The translations under genes and the position numbers were made by a program. From Mycolicibacterium austroafricanum (GTDB taxonomy: Bacteria; Actinomycetota; Actinomycetes; Mycobacteriales; Mycobacteriaceae): 64,000 nucleotides of DNA. The stretch is from the NCBI RefSeq assembly GCF_000612725.1, contig NZ_HG964450.1:466034-530033 (forward strand), given 5' to 3'. The notes below the pieces were generated by a model. It had not been told where the DNA came from. It searched no databases and saw only the letters and a list, made by a program, of their open reading frames with translations. This document shows positions 16,279 through 25,796 of the stretch, in pieces. Each line of letters opens with the position of its first letter. Position 1 is the stretch's first letter.

Positions 16279-17137
16279 AGCCCTTGACGGCGTAGCCGCT
16301 GTAGCGCACCCGCATCGGCAGATGATCCCAGATCCAGTTCACCGGGCGTGACCGCCAGATCGCCGCGAAGCGTTGGTAGCGGCGTTCCTGCTTGTCGGTC
16401 CAGGGCAGGCCCAGCAACATCCGCGCCCGCGGCGGCAGTCCGCCCGTGGTCAGGAACGCCGCCAGCGGGTTGAACACCGGGGCGACCAGCCGCCACACCA
16501 GCGGATGCACCGCCTTGGGTTTCGGGAAGCCCTTGGTCACGTAGCCGACGCCGTACTTCGCCGACGGGTGCGCGACGAGGACCTGGTCCATCATCCGGTC
16601 CCAGTACTGCTCGAATTCGGCGTAGGTGGCCGGCATCGGGCGGTCGCTGACGCCGTAACGGCGGTACCAGGTCTTCGACTCCATCCAGATCTGCTCACGC
16701 TCGGCGTCGGTCAGCCGCTTCACGAACGTGTCGGCGAAGTAGTAGATCTGCTCGACGAACGTGGCGTGCGCCCAGAAGTACGTCTCGGGGTCGAGCGCGT
16801 GGTAGCGCGCTCCGGCGGCACCGTCGGCGCCGGGCATCTCACCCTTGACGTGGTGGTGGAAGTCGCGCACCTGTAGGCCGGCGTTGTCCTCGTCGGACCC
16901 GTAGACGGTGTTGAAGATCGGCGGGATGGTGCGCTTGAGCCGCTCGGCGGTGTCGGCGAAGAACGTCGAGTGGTCGTACACGCCCTGGCCGAGCTCGGCC
17001 AGCATGTTCTGCAGCACCGCGGGCCGTGGTCCGATCAGAAACATTCGGTTGTCACCGAAGTATTTCCAGACCAGCGACTGCGGCCCCAGCGGAAGCGCGT
17101 CATCGAGGTGTTCGGTCTGCTGCGCCAACTCAGTCAT
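16265..17137 (-). CDS. MpaB/rubber-oxygenase-like (DUF2236) oxygenase family protein
   Basis: 290 residues from ATG 17137 ([11 protein letters not shown]); the in-frame 17194 start adds an unlikely leader. The family is a heme-b oxygenase fold related to latex-clearing protein and MpaB'. Visible family features are [23 protein letters not shown] near the N-terminus, the DFHHHVKG histidines, [17 protein letters not shown] and a final CPxR-like basic end. It is first in a two-gene unit with the overlapping TetR gene. Substrate unknown; oxidative cleavage of a hydrophobic compound is possible. Confidence 0.85.
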   Translation of the reverse strand: MTELAQQTEHLDDALPLGPQSLVWKYFGDNRMFLIGPRPAVLQNMLAELGQGVYDHSTFFADTAERLKRTIPPIFNTVYGSDEDNAGLQVRDFHHHVKGEMPGADGAAGARYHALDPETYFWAHATFVEQIYYFADTFVKRLTDAEREQIWMESKTWYRRYGVSDRPMPATYAEFEQYWDRMMDQVLVAHPSAKYGVGYVTKGFPKPKAVHPLVWRLVAPVFNPLAAFLTTGGLPPRARMLLGLPWTDKQERRYQRFAAIWRSRPVNWIWDHLPMRVRYSGYAVKGYARG

Positions 17138-17190
17138 GGGCAACAGTGTTACAGATTCTGCACTTTGTACCAAAGGTGCTGTGAGCAGGC

Positions 17191-17643
17191 TCACTGCACG
17201 TGCTTACGGATCACCCACCCCGCGACCAGATATCCGAGCACACCGCTGTACACGGCCTTGACCAGCATCAGCGCGGTCAGTGACGCCGTCGCGACGCCAA
17301 CGGTCTGCAACAGCCACGCCACCGCGACGCTCACCGCGGCAGCGGCCGCGCCCAGCCCCAACCCCGTCAGCCAGCCGCGCTGCGGCGGCCGCCGCACGCC
17401 GAGCCGGCCCGCCCGCGCCTCACGGCGCACCCCCCGCGCCGCGAACGCGCCGACCAGCGTCGCCAGGATCAACGATGTGATGACGAAATTGACCACCAGG
17501 CCGTTGACACCCCAGACCGGCTGGACCGGCTTGTGCCGGCTGGTCAACCAGTCGATGGCCGGGTTGAGGACCAGGTTGACCAACCCGGCGATGGTCGCCT
17601 GCGTCCGCAGGTAGCCGCCGACGGTGGAGCTGGGCGCGGCCAC
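17191..17643 (-). CDS. Membrane protein, unknown function
   Basis: About 150 residues if it starts at GTG 17643 (VAAPSSTVGGYL); the frame is open to 17691. There are four hydrophobic segments: ATIAGLVNLVLNPAIDWL, GVNGLVVNFVITSLILATLVGAF, GLGLGAAAAAVSVAVAWLLQTVG and ALMLVKAVYSGVLGYLVAGWVI. I do not recognise a named function. The short-chain dehydrogenase upstream, as sequenced, reads through this gene in another frame. In a third frame a TGA at 17646 sits 3 bases before this GTG, which suggests the ancestral layout was stop-then-start. Confidence 0.66.
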   Translation of the reverse strand: MAAPSSTVGGYLRTQATIAGLVNLVLNPAIDWLTSRHKPVQPVWGVNGLVVNFVITSLILATLVGAFAARGVRREARAGRLGVRRPPQRGWLTGLGLGAAAAAVSVAVAWLLQTVGVATASLTALMLVKAVYSGVLGYLVAGWVIRKHVQ

Positions 17644-18505
17644 GCTCAGGTCCCGCCGGCGGTCTGGTCGCACGGAACACCGCCTGCGCATCTCCGCTGG
17701 CGAATGCGACGCGGCGCTGCCGGGCCACCTCCTGCAGATAGCCCTCCACGCGGTCCGGGGACTCGGCGTAGGACCGCCAGAGTTCGCGGGGCTTCTCGGG
17801 AAACGCGATGATGCCCTCGCCCGCGGCCACCCCCGCCAGGATCAGGCGCGCCGCCTCCTCGGCCGGTATCGAGTCCTCCGGCGGTGCCGCGTCGACCGGC
17901 CGGCCCAGGATCGGCGTGCCGAAGATTCGGCTGACGACGTTGCCGGGACACACCACCGACACCCGGATCCCGTCGGCGGCCAGTTCGTAGCGCAGACTTT
18001 CGGACAACCCGACCACGCCGTATTTGGTTGTGCAGTAAAGCGATTGATAGGGAAACGGCACCAGCCCGGCCAGCGAGGCGGTGTTGACGATGTGGCCGCT
18101 GCCCTGGCGCACCATGATCGGCACCGCGGCGTGCACACCGTAGATCACGCCCCACAAATTCAGATCGACGATGCGCCGCCACTGTTCGAGGGTCGCCGCG
18201 CCGATGGGCATCGTCCCGCCCACCCCGGCGTTGTTGAACAGAAAGTCCAAAGAGCCGTGCGCGGTGGCGGCCCCCTCGACCAGCGCCTGCACCGCCTCCT
18301 CAACGGTGACGTCGACGGCGGCCGAGTGCACCCGGCCGCCGTGCATGCTCAACCCCTCGGCGACGGTCTTGAGCCGGTCGGCGTCGAAGTCAGCGAGCAC
18401 CACGGTGGCACCGTGGTCCAGCAGAGCCGTGCCGACCGCCAGCCCGATACCCGACGCTGCGCCGGTGACGACGCAGACCTTTCCCCGAAAATGATTGCTC
18501 ACCAT
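17420..18505 (-). CDS. Short-chain dehydrogenase/reductase with anomalous C-terminal extension
   Basis: ATG 18505 behind GGGAG. The first 270 residues are a classical SDR: GAASGIGLAVG cofactor loop, NNAG, catalytic Ser in NTASLAG and YxxxK in YCTTKYGVVG, then CPGNVVS. Proteins of this type end near residue 275. Here the frame stays open for about 85 more residues of Arg/Pro/Gly-rich, non-protein-like sequence that is antiphase to the membrane gene 17191-17643. A one-base indel in the last codons, natural or from sequencing, would explain it; a TGA in another frame lies at 17646. The oxidoreductase core is intact. Substrate unknown. Confidence 0.8.
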   Translation of the reverse strand: MVSNHFRGKVCVVTGAASGIGLAVGTALLDHGATVVLADFDADRLKTVAEGLSMHGGRVHSAAVDVTVEEAVQALVEGAATAHGSLDFLFNNAGVGGTMPIGAATLEQWRRIVDLNLWGVIYGVHAAVPIMVRQGSGHIVNTASLAGLVPFPYQSLYCTTKYGVVGLSESLRYELAADGIRVSVVCPGNVVSRIFGTPILGRPVDAAPPEDSIPAEEAARLILAGVAAGEGIIAFPEKPRELWRSYAESPDRVEGYLQEVARQRRVAFASGDAQAVFRATRPPAGPERGRAQLHRRRLPADAGDHRRVGQPGPQPGHRLVDQPAQAGPAGLGCQRPGGQFRHHIVDPGDAGRRVRGAGGAP

Positions 18506-18627
18506 GCCAACTCCCGTGCTGGTCGACCCGGATGATCTGGCTGCCGACGGTGACCCGGCATCTGATAGCCGGCGTTCTCAGCGAACTGGAACACACTCCC
18601 CATCAAAGAGAACGCGGCACCGCCGAA

Positions 18628-18879
18628 CTAGAGACTATGGTCCCCAGTCGCGGGCGAGCGTCGCCGCAGACCCGATATGCCCAGCACGGTCAGCACGCCG
18701 GCCACCGTCGCCAGCAGCAGCGACAACGTCAGCAACGGCGCGTTGTAGACCACGGAGGTGGTCTCCGGCTCACCGTCGAGGACCGGGGCCACCGTCACCG
18801 TGGCGCTCGCGGCCAGCCAGCTCAGCACGCTGCCGACTCCGGCCAGCACTGCCACGCCGAGCTGGACGATAACCTTCAC
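18628..18879 (-). CDS. Two-helix membrane protein at the end of the heme operon
   Basis: 83 residues, start GTG 18879, overlapping the previous stop by four bases (GTGA). The N-terminal helix QLGVAVLAGVGSVLSWLAAS and a second helix LLTLSLLLATVAGVLTVLGI flank a short external loop; the tail is basic. It is the last of four small membrane-protein genes following hemB. Function unknown; translational coupling argues that it is expressed with the heme genes. Confidence 0.7.
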   Translation of the reverse strand: MKVIVQLGVAVLAGVGSVLSWLAASATVTVAPVLDGEPETTSVVYNAPLLTLSLLLATVAGVLTVLGISGLRRRSPATGDHSL

Positions 18880-19385
18880 GGGGCCGGCTCCGGGGGGATG
18901 CGTTCCTCGATCAGGTTGGTCAGCGCGGCCCGCAGCTGCTGGTGCTTACGCGCCCACGCCTGCGCGGTGCGGTCGTTGGTCAGCCGCAGGCCGATGCCGG
19001 TGCGTCCGCGCGGGACCCCGGTGAGCTCGCCCAGCGCCCGCGCATACTGCCATTTCGGCGTCTCCGAGCCGGTGGCTTCGGGATAGACGCGCACGATCTC
19101 GTCGGTCAGCGTGATCTCGGTGCCCTGCCTCAACTTCTCGGTGGTCAGCTCCACCGACGTGTGAATGCGGGCCGCCTTGACCTGAATGGCCAGGAACAGC
19201 GAGACGAGCACGAAGAAGATCCCTGGCACCACCCACTGGATGCCGTAGCCGGCCGACAGCTGGATCATCGCCATCGCGCCTCCGGCGGCCGGGCCTGCCA
19301 GCACCCACAACCAGCTGGCGCCCTGCTCGTAGAACAGCACCTCCGGCTGGGTTCCGGCGGGTTGGGTGTCGGTGGGCTCGGTCAC
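18876..19385 (-). CDS. DUF3093-family membrane protein
   Basis: 169 residues, GTG 19385, coupled to its upstream neighbour by GTGA. An N-terminal segment VLFYEQGASWLWVLAGPAAGG leads into two helices (to about residue 60), followed by a soluble C-terminal domain with SVELTTEKLRQGTEITLTDEIVRVYPE and PRGRTGIGLRLTNDRTAQAW. This corresponds in order and type to M. tuberculosis Rv0513. The C-terminal part resembles a membrane-linked beta domain; no catalytic motif is visible. Confidence 0.8.
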   Translation of the reverse strand: MTEPTDTQPAGTQPEVLFYEQGASWLWVLAGPAAGGAMAMIQLSAGYGIQWVVPGIFFVLVSLFLAIQVKAARIHTSVELTTEKLRQGTEITLTDEIVRVYPEATGSETPKWQYARALGELTGVPRGRTGIGLRLTNDRTAQAWARKHQQLRAALTNLIEERIPPEPAP

Positions 19386-19828
19386 GGCAGGTCCTTCTGT
19401 TGAAACCAGAGTCGCGCCGAGGGCTGAACGAACAGCAGCGCGCCGATCAGGACCGGCAACAGTCCGAGCAGGATCAGCGGCTGGGCCACCCCGACGCCGA
19501 TGGCGAGCATCCCGATGACGACCACCGCGGCGAACCCCAGGGCCAGCGTGGCAAGCCGGAACCGGGCGTCACCTCGTCGCGCGCGCCCTGCCAGGAATGC
19601 CAGCGCCCCGGCCACCAGCACCGCGCCGATACCGCTGTACCGGTAGATGGTCAGGTAGCTGCGCACCTGCTCGTCGGACACGGTCGGCGGGATCGCCGAC
19701 CGTGCGGCGTCGTAGGTCGCGGTCAGCGCCATCAGACCGCCGACGATCATGATGACCGCGCCGGCGATGAAGCACCAGAACGCAATGTCGACGATGCGTG
19801 GCCTGCTGGATGGCGTCGGGGCGGTCAT
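19382..19828 (-). CDS. Four-helix membrane protein downstream of hemB
   Basis: 148 residues, ATG 19828. Four hydrophobic segments (AFWCFIAGAVIMIVGGLMAL, YSGIGAVLVAGALAFLAG, LATLALGFAAVVVIGMLAIG, LILLGLLPVLIGALLFV) with a short Arg-rich loop between the second and third. It overlaps the next gene by GTGA and follows another small membrane gene by 20 bases. No known motif. Confidence 0.74.
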   Translation of the reverse strand: MTAPTPSSRPRIVDIAFWCFIAGAVIMIVGGLMALTATYDAARSAIPPTVSDEQVRSYLTIYRYSGIGAVLVAGALAFLAGRARRGDARFRLATLALGFAAVVVIGMLAIGVGVAQPLILLGLLPVLIGALLFVQPSARLWFQQKDLP

Positions 19829-19848
19829 GGTCGGGTCAGCGTAACCAA

Positions 19849-20262
19849 TCAGCGCATGAAGAACTCATGGGAGTCCTTGCGGTGCAGCAGGTACACCCCG
19901 CCGGCGATCAGCACGGAACCGATGATCACCGGAGCGGCATAGGCCATCGCCGCCGCCGCAGGCCGCTCCACGGTGAACAGGTTGGACAACGAGTACACCA
20001 CCGCTGCGATCGCACCACCGGTCAACAGCGTGCGCGCCCAGCGGTAGCCCTGCCGCATCAGGAACATGAATGTCAGCACCATCGCCACCAGGACCCCGAC
20101 GAACACCAGCGACAGCGCCAGGATCAGGCCGACGGGGTGTGCTCGCGTGATGAGCAGGTCGACGACGTAGCCGATCGTCAGCAGTGGCAGCGCCACCACC
20201 CACAGCCAGAATGCGGTGTCGACGTCCTCAGGTCTGCCCGGCTGCTCGCGGGAATCGGTCAC
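19849..20262 (-). CDS. Four-helix membrane protein coupled to hemB
   Basis: 137 residues from GTG 20262, whose GTGA overlaps the hemB stop; an in-frame TTG at 20271 is possible but less natural. The first residues VTDSREQPGRPEDVDTAFWLW are followed by four helices. The AFW.W start is shared with the protein at 19382, so the two may be paralogues. Likely expressed with the heme operon; function unknown. Confidence 0.72.
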   Translation of the reverse strand: MTDSREQPGRPEDVDTAFWLWVVALPLLTIGYVVDLLITRAHPVGLILALSLVFVGVLVAMVLTFMFLMRQGYRWARTLLTGGAIAAVVYSLSNLFTVERPAAAAMAYAAPVIIGSVLIAGGVYLLHRKDSHEFFMR

Positions 20263-21239
20263 GACAGCCAACGGGCCACGTCGACGGCCCAGTAGGACAG
20301 CGCGATGTCGGCACCGGCACGCCGGATTCCTTCCAGGGACTCCAACACCACGGTGGGCAGGTCGATCCAGCCCCTCTCCCCGGCCGCGGCGATCATCGAG
20401 TACTCGCCCGACACCTGATAGGCGGCCACCGGAACCGGCGAGATGTCCGCGGCGGCCCGCACCACGTCGAGGTAGGCCATCGCCGGCTTGACCATCACGA
20501 TGTCGGCACCCTCGTCGATGTCGAGTTGGATCTCGTGCAGCGCCTCACGCGCGTTACCGGGGTCCTGCTGGTAGGTGCGCCGATCGCCCTGCAGGCTGGA
20601 CCCGACCGCCTCCCGGAAAGGTCCGTAGAACCCCGACGCGAACTTCGCGGCGTACGCCAGGATCGCGGTCTCGCTGTACCCGGCGGCGTCGAGGCCGTCG
20701 CGGATCGCGGCGACCTGACCATCCATCATCCCGCTCGGACCGACCATGTGGGCACCCGAATTCGCTTGGGCCACCGCCAGTTCGACGTAACGTCGGTTGG
20801 TCAGGTCGTTGTCGACCCGGCCGGTGGGGTCCAGCACCCCGCAGTGCCCGTGGTCGGTGAACTCGTCGAGGCAGGTGTCGGCCATCAGCACGGTGCTGTC
20901 GCCGAGGTCCTTGGCCAGATCCCGCAGCGCCCGATTGAGGATGCCATCGGGATCGACACCGGTGCTGCCGGTGGGGTCCTTGTCCTCTTCCCGGGGAACA
21001 CCGAACAGCATCAACCCGCCGACGCCTGCCTCCACCGCATCGGCGGCGGCCCGGCGCAACGAATCGCGGGTGTGCTGCACCACCCCGGGCATCGATTCGA
21101 CGGCTCGGGGTTCGTCCAAGCCGTCGGCGACGAACATCGGCAACACCAGGTGCCTTGGCTCCAGCGATGTCTGGGCGACCAGCCGGCGCATCGCCGGGGT
21201 GGTCCGCAGCCTCCTGGGCCGGTGTCGAGGAAAGGCCAT
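20259..21239 (-). CDS. hemB: Delta-aminolevulinic acid dehydratase (porphobilinogen synthase)
   Basis: 326 residues. It condenses two 5-aminolevulinate molecules to porphobilinogen. The metal/active-site segment ADTCLDEFTDHGHCGVLD, the FYGPFREAVGS loop, and the Schiff-base lysine in DIVMVKPAMAYLD are all present. It is the fourth gene of hemA-hemC-hemD-hemB. A 79-base gap before it holds a long perfect hairpin (21253-21309), unusual inside an operon, which may weaken or end transcription between hemD and hemB. Confidence 0.97.
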   Translation of the reverse strand: MAFPRHRPRRLRTTPAMRRLVAQTSLEPRHLVLPMFVADGLDEPRAVESMPGVVQHTRDSLRRAAADAVEAGVGGLMLFGVPREEDKDPTGSTGVDPDGILNRALRDLAKDLGDSTVLMADTCLDEFTDHGHCGVLDPTGRVDNDLTNRRYVELAVAQANSGAHMVGPSGMMDGQVAAIRDGLDAAGYSETAILAYAAKFASGFYGPFREAVGSSLQGDRRTYQQDPGNAREALHEIQLDIDEGADIVMVKPAMAYLDVVRAAADISPVPVAAYQVSGEYSMIAAAGERGWIDLPTVVLESLEGIRRAGADIALSYWAVDVARWLS

Positions 21240-21252
21240 TGTCTACCTTCCG

Positions 21253-21309
21253 CGAAATTGCATTCCAGCAGAAAAAGTTCGAGTGCCGTCCTGCTGGAAT
21301 GCAATTTCG
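21253..21309. repeat. Palindromic element, copy 1 (19-bp stem, 19-nt loop), between hemD and hemB
   Basis: Perfect inverted repeat: CGAAATTGCATTCCAGCAG (21253-21271) and its complement (21291-21309) around a 19-base loop containing AAAAAGTTCGAGTG. It matches copies at 25438-25498 and 43003-43065 in stem sequence, loop length and a loop core of the form AAAAGTYNNAGT. It could terminate or attenuate transcription, but there is no T-run. Confidence 0.82.
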
Positions 21310-21317
21310 GCGAGTTC

Positions 21318-23030
21318 TCAGCGGCGGCGGCTCTTCTTCCGCGGCGGCGGCAACGCACCCTCGGCGCGCAGCCTGGCGGCGTGCTCGGCCAACGCCTCCA
21401 CCAGCGGTCCCACCGCGGCGACCTCCGGCTGCACGTCCACCCGCAGCCCGAACTCCGCGGCGGTCTCGGCGGTCTTCGGTCCGATGCAGGCCACGATGGT
21501 GCGGGCGTGCGGCTTACCCGCGATACCGACCAGGTTGCGCACCGTCGAACTCGATGTGAAGCACACCGCGTCGAAGCCACCGGTCTTGATCATCTCGCGG
21601 GTCTGCGCCGGCGGCGGTGCCGCGCGCACCGTGCGGTAAGCGGTGACGTCCTCGATCTCCCAGCCGCGCTCGCGCAGACCTTCGGCCAGCGTTTCGGTGG
21701 CGATGTCGGCGCGCGGCAACAGCACCCGGTTCACCGGATCGAAGATGTCGTCATACGGCGGAAACTCATCAAGCAGGCCCAGAGACGACTGCTCGCCCGT
21801 GGGCACCAGCTCGGGGTTGATCCCGAAGGCGCGCACCCGTTCTGCCGTCGCCTGACCGACGCAGGCGATCTTCACGCCGGAGAATGCGCGAGCGTCCAGG
21901 CCGAACTCGTTGAACTTCTCCCACACCGCGCGCACGGCGTTGGTGGAGGTGAACACCACCCACTGGAACCGGCCGTCTACCAATCCCTTGACGGCCCTTT
22001 CCATCTGGGCCGGGCTGCGCGGCGGCTCGACCGCGATGGTCGGCACCTCGATGGGCAGCGCGCCGTGGCCGACGAGGCGGTCGCTCATCTCACCCGCCTG
22101 ATCCTTGGTGCGCGGCACCAGCACGGTCCACCCATACAGTGCCCTGCTCTCCCACCAGTTCAGCTTCGCGCGGTGGGCGACGGTGCGACCGAGGGTGACC
22201 ACCAGCGTCCCGGTCAGCGGGCCTGCGGGTTCGGTGACGGCCGGCTTGTCCAGCACCGCCTTGTCGAGCAGCCCACCAAGGGTGGTCTCGACGGAACGCT
22301 GCTGGCAGGTGGTGCCGTTGGCGGTGACCACGGCCGGCGTGGAGTCGGCGAGGCCGTACTCGATCAGCGTGCGTGCCGCCTCCGGCAGGTGCGACGCCGT
22401 GGCGTGCAGGATCAGCGGTCCCGGTGCGGCGGCCAGCGCCGCCCAGTCGACATTGGGATCGCGGACGTCGGCGACGGTGTGCGACGAGCCCAGCGGCAAA
22501 CCCGCGTAGGTGGGCACCGCCGAGGTACCGGGCAGTCCCGGCACGATCTCGAAGTTCAGCTGGGTCTTGGCCAGCGCGTTGATCTCGGTGATCACCGAGT
22601 CGATCGACAGCGGATCTCCGGCGACCAGCCGGACCACGTCGACCCCGGTACGAGCCTCGGTGGCCAGTGTCTTCGCGACCTCGGCCGGATCGCCCAGGGC
22701 GGGACGCACGTCGGGTCCACCCGGGATGACCGCATCTTCGGCGGCCTTGCCGCCCTCGACCGGCTTATCCTGCGCGTCGGCGTCCTTGACCACCGCGTCG
22801 GCGGGTTTCGCGGCCGCGCCGGCGGCGGCAGGGGGCAGCGGCCCCGACGGCGGCGGCAGCTCGGAACCCACCAGTTCCAGCACCGCTTCAGGCACGTCGG
22901 GATCGGTGAACACCAGGGCGGCGTGAGCCAACACCGCCCGCGCCCGCGTCGTCAGCAGGCCCGGATCCCCGGGCCCGGAGCCGACGAACGTGATGCGGCC
23001 GGGCTTGCCCTTGCGTCCTCGCAAGCTCAT
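21318..23030 (-). CDS. hemD: Bifunctional uroporphyrinogen-III C-methyltransferase / uroporphyrinogen-III synthase
   Basis: 570 residues, ATG 23030, overlapping the hemC stop (ATGA). Residues 1-265 are the SAM-dependent methyltransferase (CobA/SUMT type): [28 protein letters not shown] and a variable acidic/Ala insert near residues 45-95. Residues 280-560 are uroporphyrinogen-III synthase ([62 protein letters not shown]). The synthase half serves heme and all tetrapyrroles; the methyltransferase half would lead to siroheme/cobalamin, though degeneration of that activity is possible. It ends with a Lys/Arg tail. Counterpart of Rv0511. Confidence 0.93.
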   Translation of the reverse strand: MSLRGRKGKPGRITFVGSGPGDPGLLTTRARAVLAHAALVFTDPDVPEAVLELVGSELPPPSGPLPPAAAGAAAKPADAVVKDADAQDKPVEGGKAAEDAVIPGGPDVRPALGDPAEVAKTLATEARTGVDVVRLVAGDPLSIDSVITEINALAKTQLNFEIVPGLPGTSAVPTYAGLPLGSSHTVADVRDPNVDWAALAAAPGPLILHATASHLPEAARTLIEYGLADSTPAVVTANGTTCQQRSVETTLGGLLDKAVLDKPAVTEPAGPLTGTLVVTLGRTVAHRAKLNWWESRALYGWTVLVPRTKDQAGEMSDRLVGHGALPIEVPTIAVEPPRSPAQMERAVKGLVDGRFQWVVFTSTNAVRAVWEKFNEFGLDARAFSGVKIACVGQATAERVRAFGINPELVPTGEQSSLGLLDEFPPYDDIFDPVNRVLLPRADIATETLAEGLRERGWEIEDVTAYRTVRAAPPPAQTREMIKTGGFDAVCFTSSSTVRNLVGIAGKPHARTIVACIGPKTAETAAEFGLRVDVQPEVAAVGPLVEALAEHAARLRAEGALPPPRKKSRRR

Positions 23031-23965
23031 CTGTCTCTCCCGCCTTCGTCCAACAGGTCACGCGCTCCCAGCTCGAACAGCTCCTCGGCCACCGAGAGCC
23101 CCAGCTCCCGGGCCCGATCGGGTGTCCCGATGCCGGTCGCGCGGATCACGTCGGATCCGTCCAGCGTCGCCACGCAGCCGCGCAGCGACAGCTCTTCGAA
23201 GACGCGGCCGTCCTCATCGATAGACTCGACCACCTCGGCGATCGCGCCCACCGGTGCGGAGCAACCCGCCTCCAGTTCGGCCAGCAGGGTTCGCTCTGCG
23301 GTGATCGCCGCGCGCGTGTCAGCGTCATCGAATTGCGACAACACCTGCGCAAGCGCCGTATCACCGGCGCGGCACTCGACTGCCAGAGCTCCCTGCGCAG
23401 GCGCCGGCAACATCTGTACCGGCTCCAACGCCTCGGTCACCGCGTCGAGGCGGCCGATGCGGGCCAATCCCGCTCTGGCCACCACGATGGCGTCGAGTTC
23501 ACCGCTGCTTACCCTGTTCAACCTGGTATCTAGGTTGCCTCTTAGGGGGCGGATTTCCAAACCGAGACCCAGTGCTCTAAGCTGTGCGGCCCGCCGCGGG
23601 GAGGACGTGCCGATCACCGAGCCGGCCGGCAACTCCCCGAGCACCAGGCCGTCGCGGGCCACCAGCGCGTCCCGGGCGTCTTCGCGCACCGGTGTGGCGG
23701 CGATCGTGAAGCGCGGGTCGGGCGCCGTCGGCAAATCCTTGTACGAGTGCACGGCGGCGTCGACGAGGCCGTCGGCGATGGCCTCCCGCAGGGCGGCGGT
23801 GAAGACCCCCACACCGATCTCGGCGATGGGTGCGTCGGCGCGTTGGTCCCCTTCCGTGGAGACGATCACCAACTCGGCGTCGTGCCCGGCGGCGATCAGG
23901 GCATCGCGCACGGTTCCGGCTTGGGTGGTGGCCAGCAGGCTTCCCCGGGTGCCGATTCGAATCAC
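23027..23965 (-). CDS. hemC: Porphobilinogen deaminase (hydroxymethylbilane synthase)
   Basis: 312 residues, GTG 23965. It polymerises four porphobilinogens on its dipyrromethane cofactor. Signature segments: [52 protein letters not shown], and the cofactor cysteine in LAVECRAGD. It lies 25 bases after hemA and overlaps hemD by four bases, so it sits in one translation-coupled unit. The length is normal. Confidence 0.97.
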   Translation of the reverse strand: MIRIGTRGSLLATTQAGTVRDALIAAGHDAELVIVSTEGDQRADAPIAEIGVGVFTAALREAIADGLVDAAVHSYKDLPTAPDPRFTIAATPVREDARDALVARDGLVLGELPAGSVIGTSSPRRAAQLRALGLGLEIRPLRGNLDTRLNRVSSGELDAIVVARAGLARIGRLDAVTEALEPVQMLPAPAQGALAVECRAGDTALAQVLSQFDDADTRAAITAERTLLAELEAGCSAPVGAIAEVVESIDEDGRVFEELSLRGCVATLDGSDVIRATGIGTPDRARELGLSVAEELFELGARDLLDEGGRDR

Positions 23966-23990
23966 GTATTGGCTTTCGGCGGGCCGAGCG

Positions 23991-25361
23991 TCACTCGGTC
24001 ATATCGAGATCGATGGCAAGGGAACCCATTTCGTCGCCTCCGGCGAGGGGACCCAATTCAGTGCCGGCGACCGCGTCGACCGCGTGCTGATCGAGTTCGA
24101 ACAACTCGCGCAGCGCCTCGGCGTAGCTGTCGCCGCCCGGTGCGCCCGCGAGTTGTTTGACCCGCACCGTCGGCGCGTGCAGGAGCTTGTCGACGACCCG
24201 GCGAACCGTGTTGGCGACCTCGTCGCGGTGTGCGGCGTCCAGCCCCGGCAACCGGTTGTCCAGCCTGAGCAACTCGGCCTCGACGACATCGGCAGCGCGC
24301 TGACGAAGCGCGGTGACGGTCGGGGTGACCTCGGCCATGCGTTGCCCGGCCAGGTACTTGGCGACTTCCGCCGCCACGATCGTGCGGGCCGCGTCGGCAT
24401 CGGTGGCCGCGGCCCTGGCCGTCGGCTCCCGCAGGATGCGCTCCATGTCGACCACGAACACACCCGGCAGGCCGGCGACCGCAGGGTCGACGTCGCGCGG
24501 CATGCCCAGATCGCAGATGACCAGTTCCTTGGGCTCCCGGACGTGGGCCAGCCCGCGGTGCACATCAGCGAGCGAGACCACCGGCCGGACCGCGCCGGTG
24601 CAGGTGACGACGATGTCGGCGTCGGTGAGCAGCGGGGGCAGGTGGTCGAACGGGAAAGCCTCGGCGGTGATGCCGTAGCTGCGGACGTTCTCGGCGAGCT
24701 TGGCGGCCCGGGGCAGCGTCCTGTTCACCACGTGGATGCGTTCGACCCCGGCGCGCATCAGCTGCTTGGCGGCCAGCGCGCCCATGGATCCGGCGCCGAC
24801 CAGCACCGCGCTGCGGCCGGCCAGGGACCCGACCTTCTTCTCCGCGGTGTCGAGGGCCACCGACACCACCGAGGCGCCTGCGGCGTCGATCCCGGTCTCG
24901 GAATGGACCCGCTTGCCCACGGCCAGCGCCCGCTGCGACAGCTCGTGAAGCGTGCGACCCACGGTGTGGTTGGCCTCGGCGGAGGCGTAGGCGCGGCGGA
25001 CCTGGCCGAGCACCTGCTGTTCGCCGATCACGGCGGAATCCAGCCCGCCGGCCACGGAGAACAGGTGCTCGACGGCCGCCTCGGCGTAGCGCACGTAGGC
25101 GTACTTCGTCAGATCCTGCAGTGACATGCCGGAGTGCTCGGACAGCACCTGCCCGATGACCGAGAGGCCGCCGTGGAACGCCTCGACCACGGCGTAGATC
25201 TCGACTCGGTTGCAGGTGGAGAGCACCATCGCCTCGGTGACCAGCGAGGACTGCAGCACCTGGTCGATGAGCTTGGCCTGATCGGACTCGTCCGCGCTCA
25301 GTTGCTCCAGAACGGACACCGGCGCGCTGCGGTGCGAAACCCCGAAGAGCAGGACGCTCAT
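23991..25361 (-). CDS. hemA: Glutamyl-tRNA reductase
   Basis: 456 residues, ATG 25361. First committed step of C5 heme synthesis: glutamyl-tRNA to glutamate semialdehyde, using NADPH. It has the catalytic Cys in [14 protein letters not shown], the substrate motif SHRSAPV, the NADPH fold [16 protein letters not shown] and the C-terminal dimerisation helices. The upstream gap (25362-25505) contains a second copy of the hairpin element. Heads the hem operon. Confidence 0.97.
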   Translation of the reverse strand: MSVLLFGVSHRSAPVSVLEQLSADESDQAKLIDQVLQSSLVTEAMVLSTCNRVEIYAVVEAFHGGLSVIGQVLSEHSGMSLQDLTKYAYVRYAEAAVEHLFSVAGGLDSAVIGEQQVLGQVRRAYASAEANHTVGRTLHELSQRALAVGKRVHSETGIDAAGASVVSVALDTAEKKVGSLAGRSAVLVGAGSMGALAAKQLMRAGVERIHVVNRTLPRAAKLAENVRSYGITAEAFPFDHLPPLLTDADIVVTCTGAVRPVVSLADVHRGLAHVREPKELVICDLGMPRDVDPAVAGLPGVFVVDMERILREPTARAAATDADAARTIVAAEVAKYLAGQRMAEVTPTVTALRQRAADVVEAELLRLDNRLPGLDAAHRDEVANTVRRVVDKLLHAPTVRVKQLAGAPGGDSYAEALRELFELDQHAVDAVAGTELGPLAGGDEMGSLAIDLDMTE

Positions 25362-25437
25362 GGCTCCCTCACCACGATCAGCACGGCTTCAAAGGTAGTC
25401 GTTAACCAGCTGGCCCACCAAATTTGCTCCATCGGTG

Positions 25438-25498
25438 CCGAAATTGCATTCCACGCGGTAAAAGTCCAAGTTGACGCGCGTGGAATGCAATTTCGGCG
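25438..25498. repeat. Palindromic element, copy 2 (21-bp stem, 19-nt loop), upstream of hemA
   Basis: Perfect stem 25438-25458 with 25478-25498, reading GCCGAAATTGCATTCCACGC on the plus strand. Relative to copies 1 and 3 the inner stem differs (CACGCG instead of CAGCAG), and both arms changed together, so pairing is preserved. The loop contains TAAAAGTCCAAGTTGACG. It lies between the hemA start and the stop of the glutaredoxin-like gene. Confidence 0.82.
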
Positions 25499-25505
25499 GG
25501 GAACC

Positions 25506-25757
25506 TCAGGCGAGGTCGTCGCGCAGCCTGGCTTCGTCGACTTCCCAGTAACTGTGTTCGGCACCGTCGAGCAGCACCACCGGAAGCCGGTCCCCGTACT
25601 CGGCCCGCAGTCCGGCATCGCCCGCGGCGGCGGCCGCGTCGACATCCGTCACCGTCAAGGCGAAACCCAGTTCTGCGGCCAGCTCGGCCAGCCGCGTGGC
25701 CACGGCCGAACACATCGGGCAGCCCTCCCGGGTCAGCAACTCCACCTGTCGATCCAC
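25506..25757 (-). CDS. Glutaredoxin-like thioredoxin-fold protein
   Basis: 83 residues from GTG 25757. A compact thioredoxin fold with the redox motif CPMC near the N-terminus ([13 protein letters not shown]), the cis-Pro region LPVVLLDG and a C-terminal helix. Counterpart of Rv0508. It probably transfers electrons in the cytoplasm, perhaps with mycothiol or thioredoxin rather than glutathione. Longer in-frame starts lie in a region divergent to the HAD phosphatase and are rejected. A hairpin element separates it from hemA. Confidence 0.88.
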   Translation of the reverse strand: MDRQVELLTREGCPMCSAVATRLAELAAELGFALTVTDVDAAAAAGDAGLRAEYGDRLPVVLLDGAEHSYWEVDEARLRDDLA

Positions 25758-25796
25758 CCCGCCAGTATCCCGGGCAGGTGCCCTAGTGTTGTAGCC

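Noticed and set aside
20184..25124. A 1646-codon open frame on the plus strand opposite the heme operon
   Set aside because: It is the antisense shadow of hemB, hemD, hemC and hemA in high-GC sequence; the translation is His/Arg/Gly-rich and unlike a protein.
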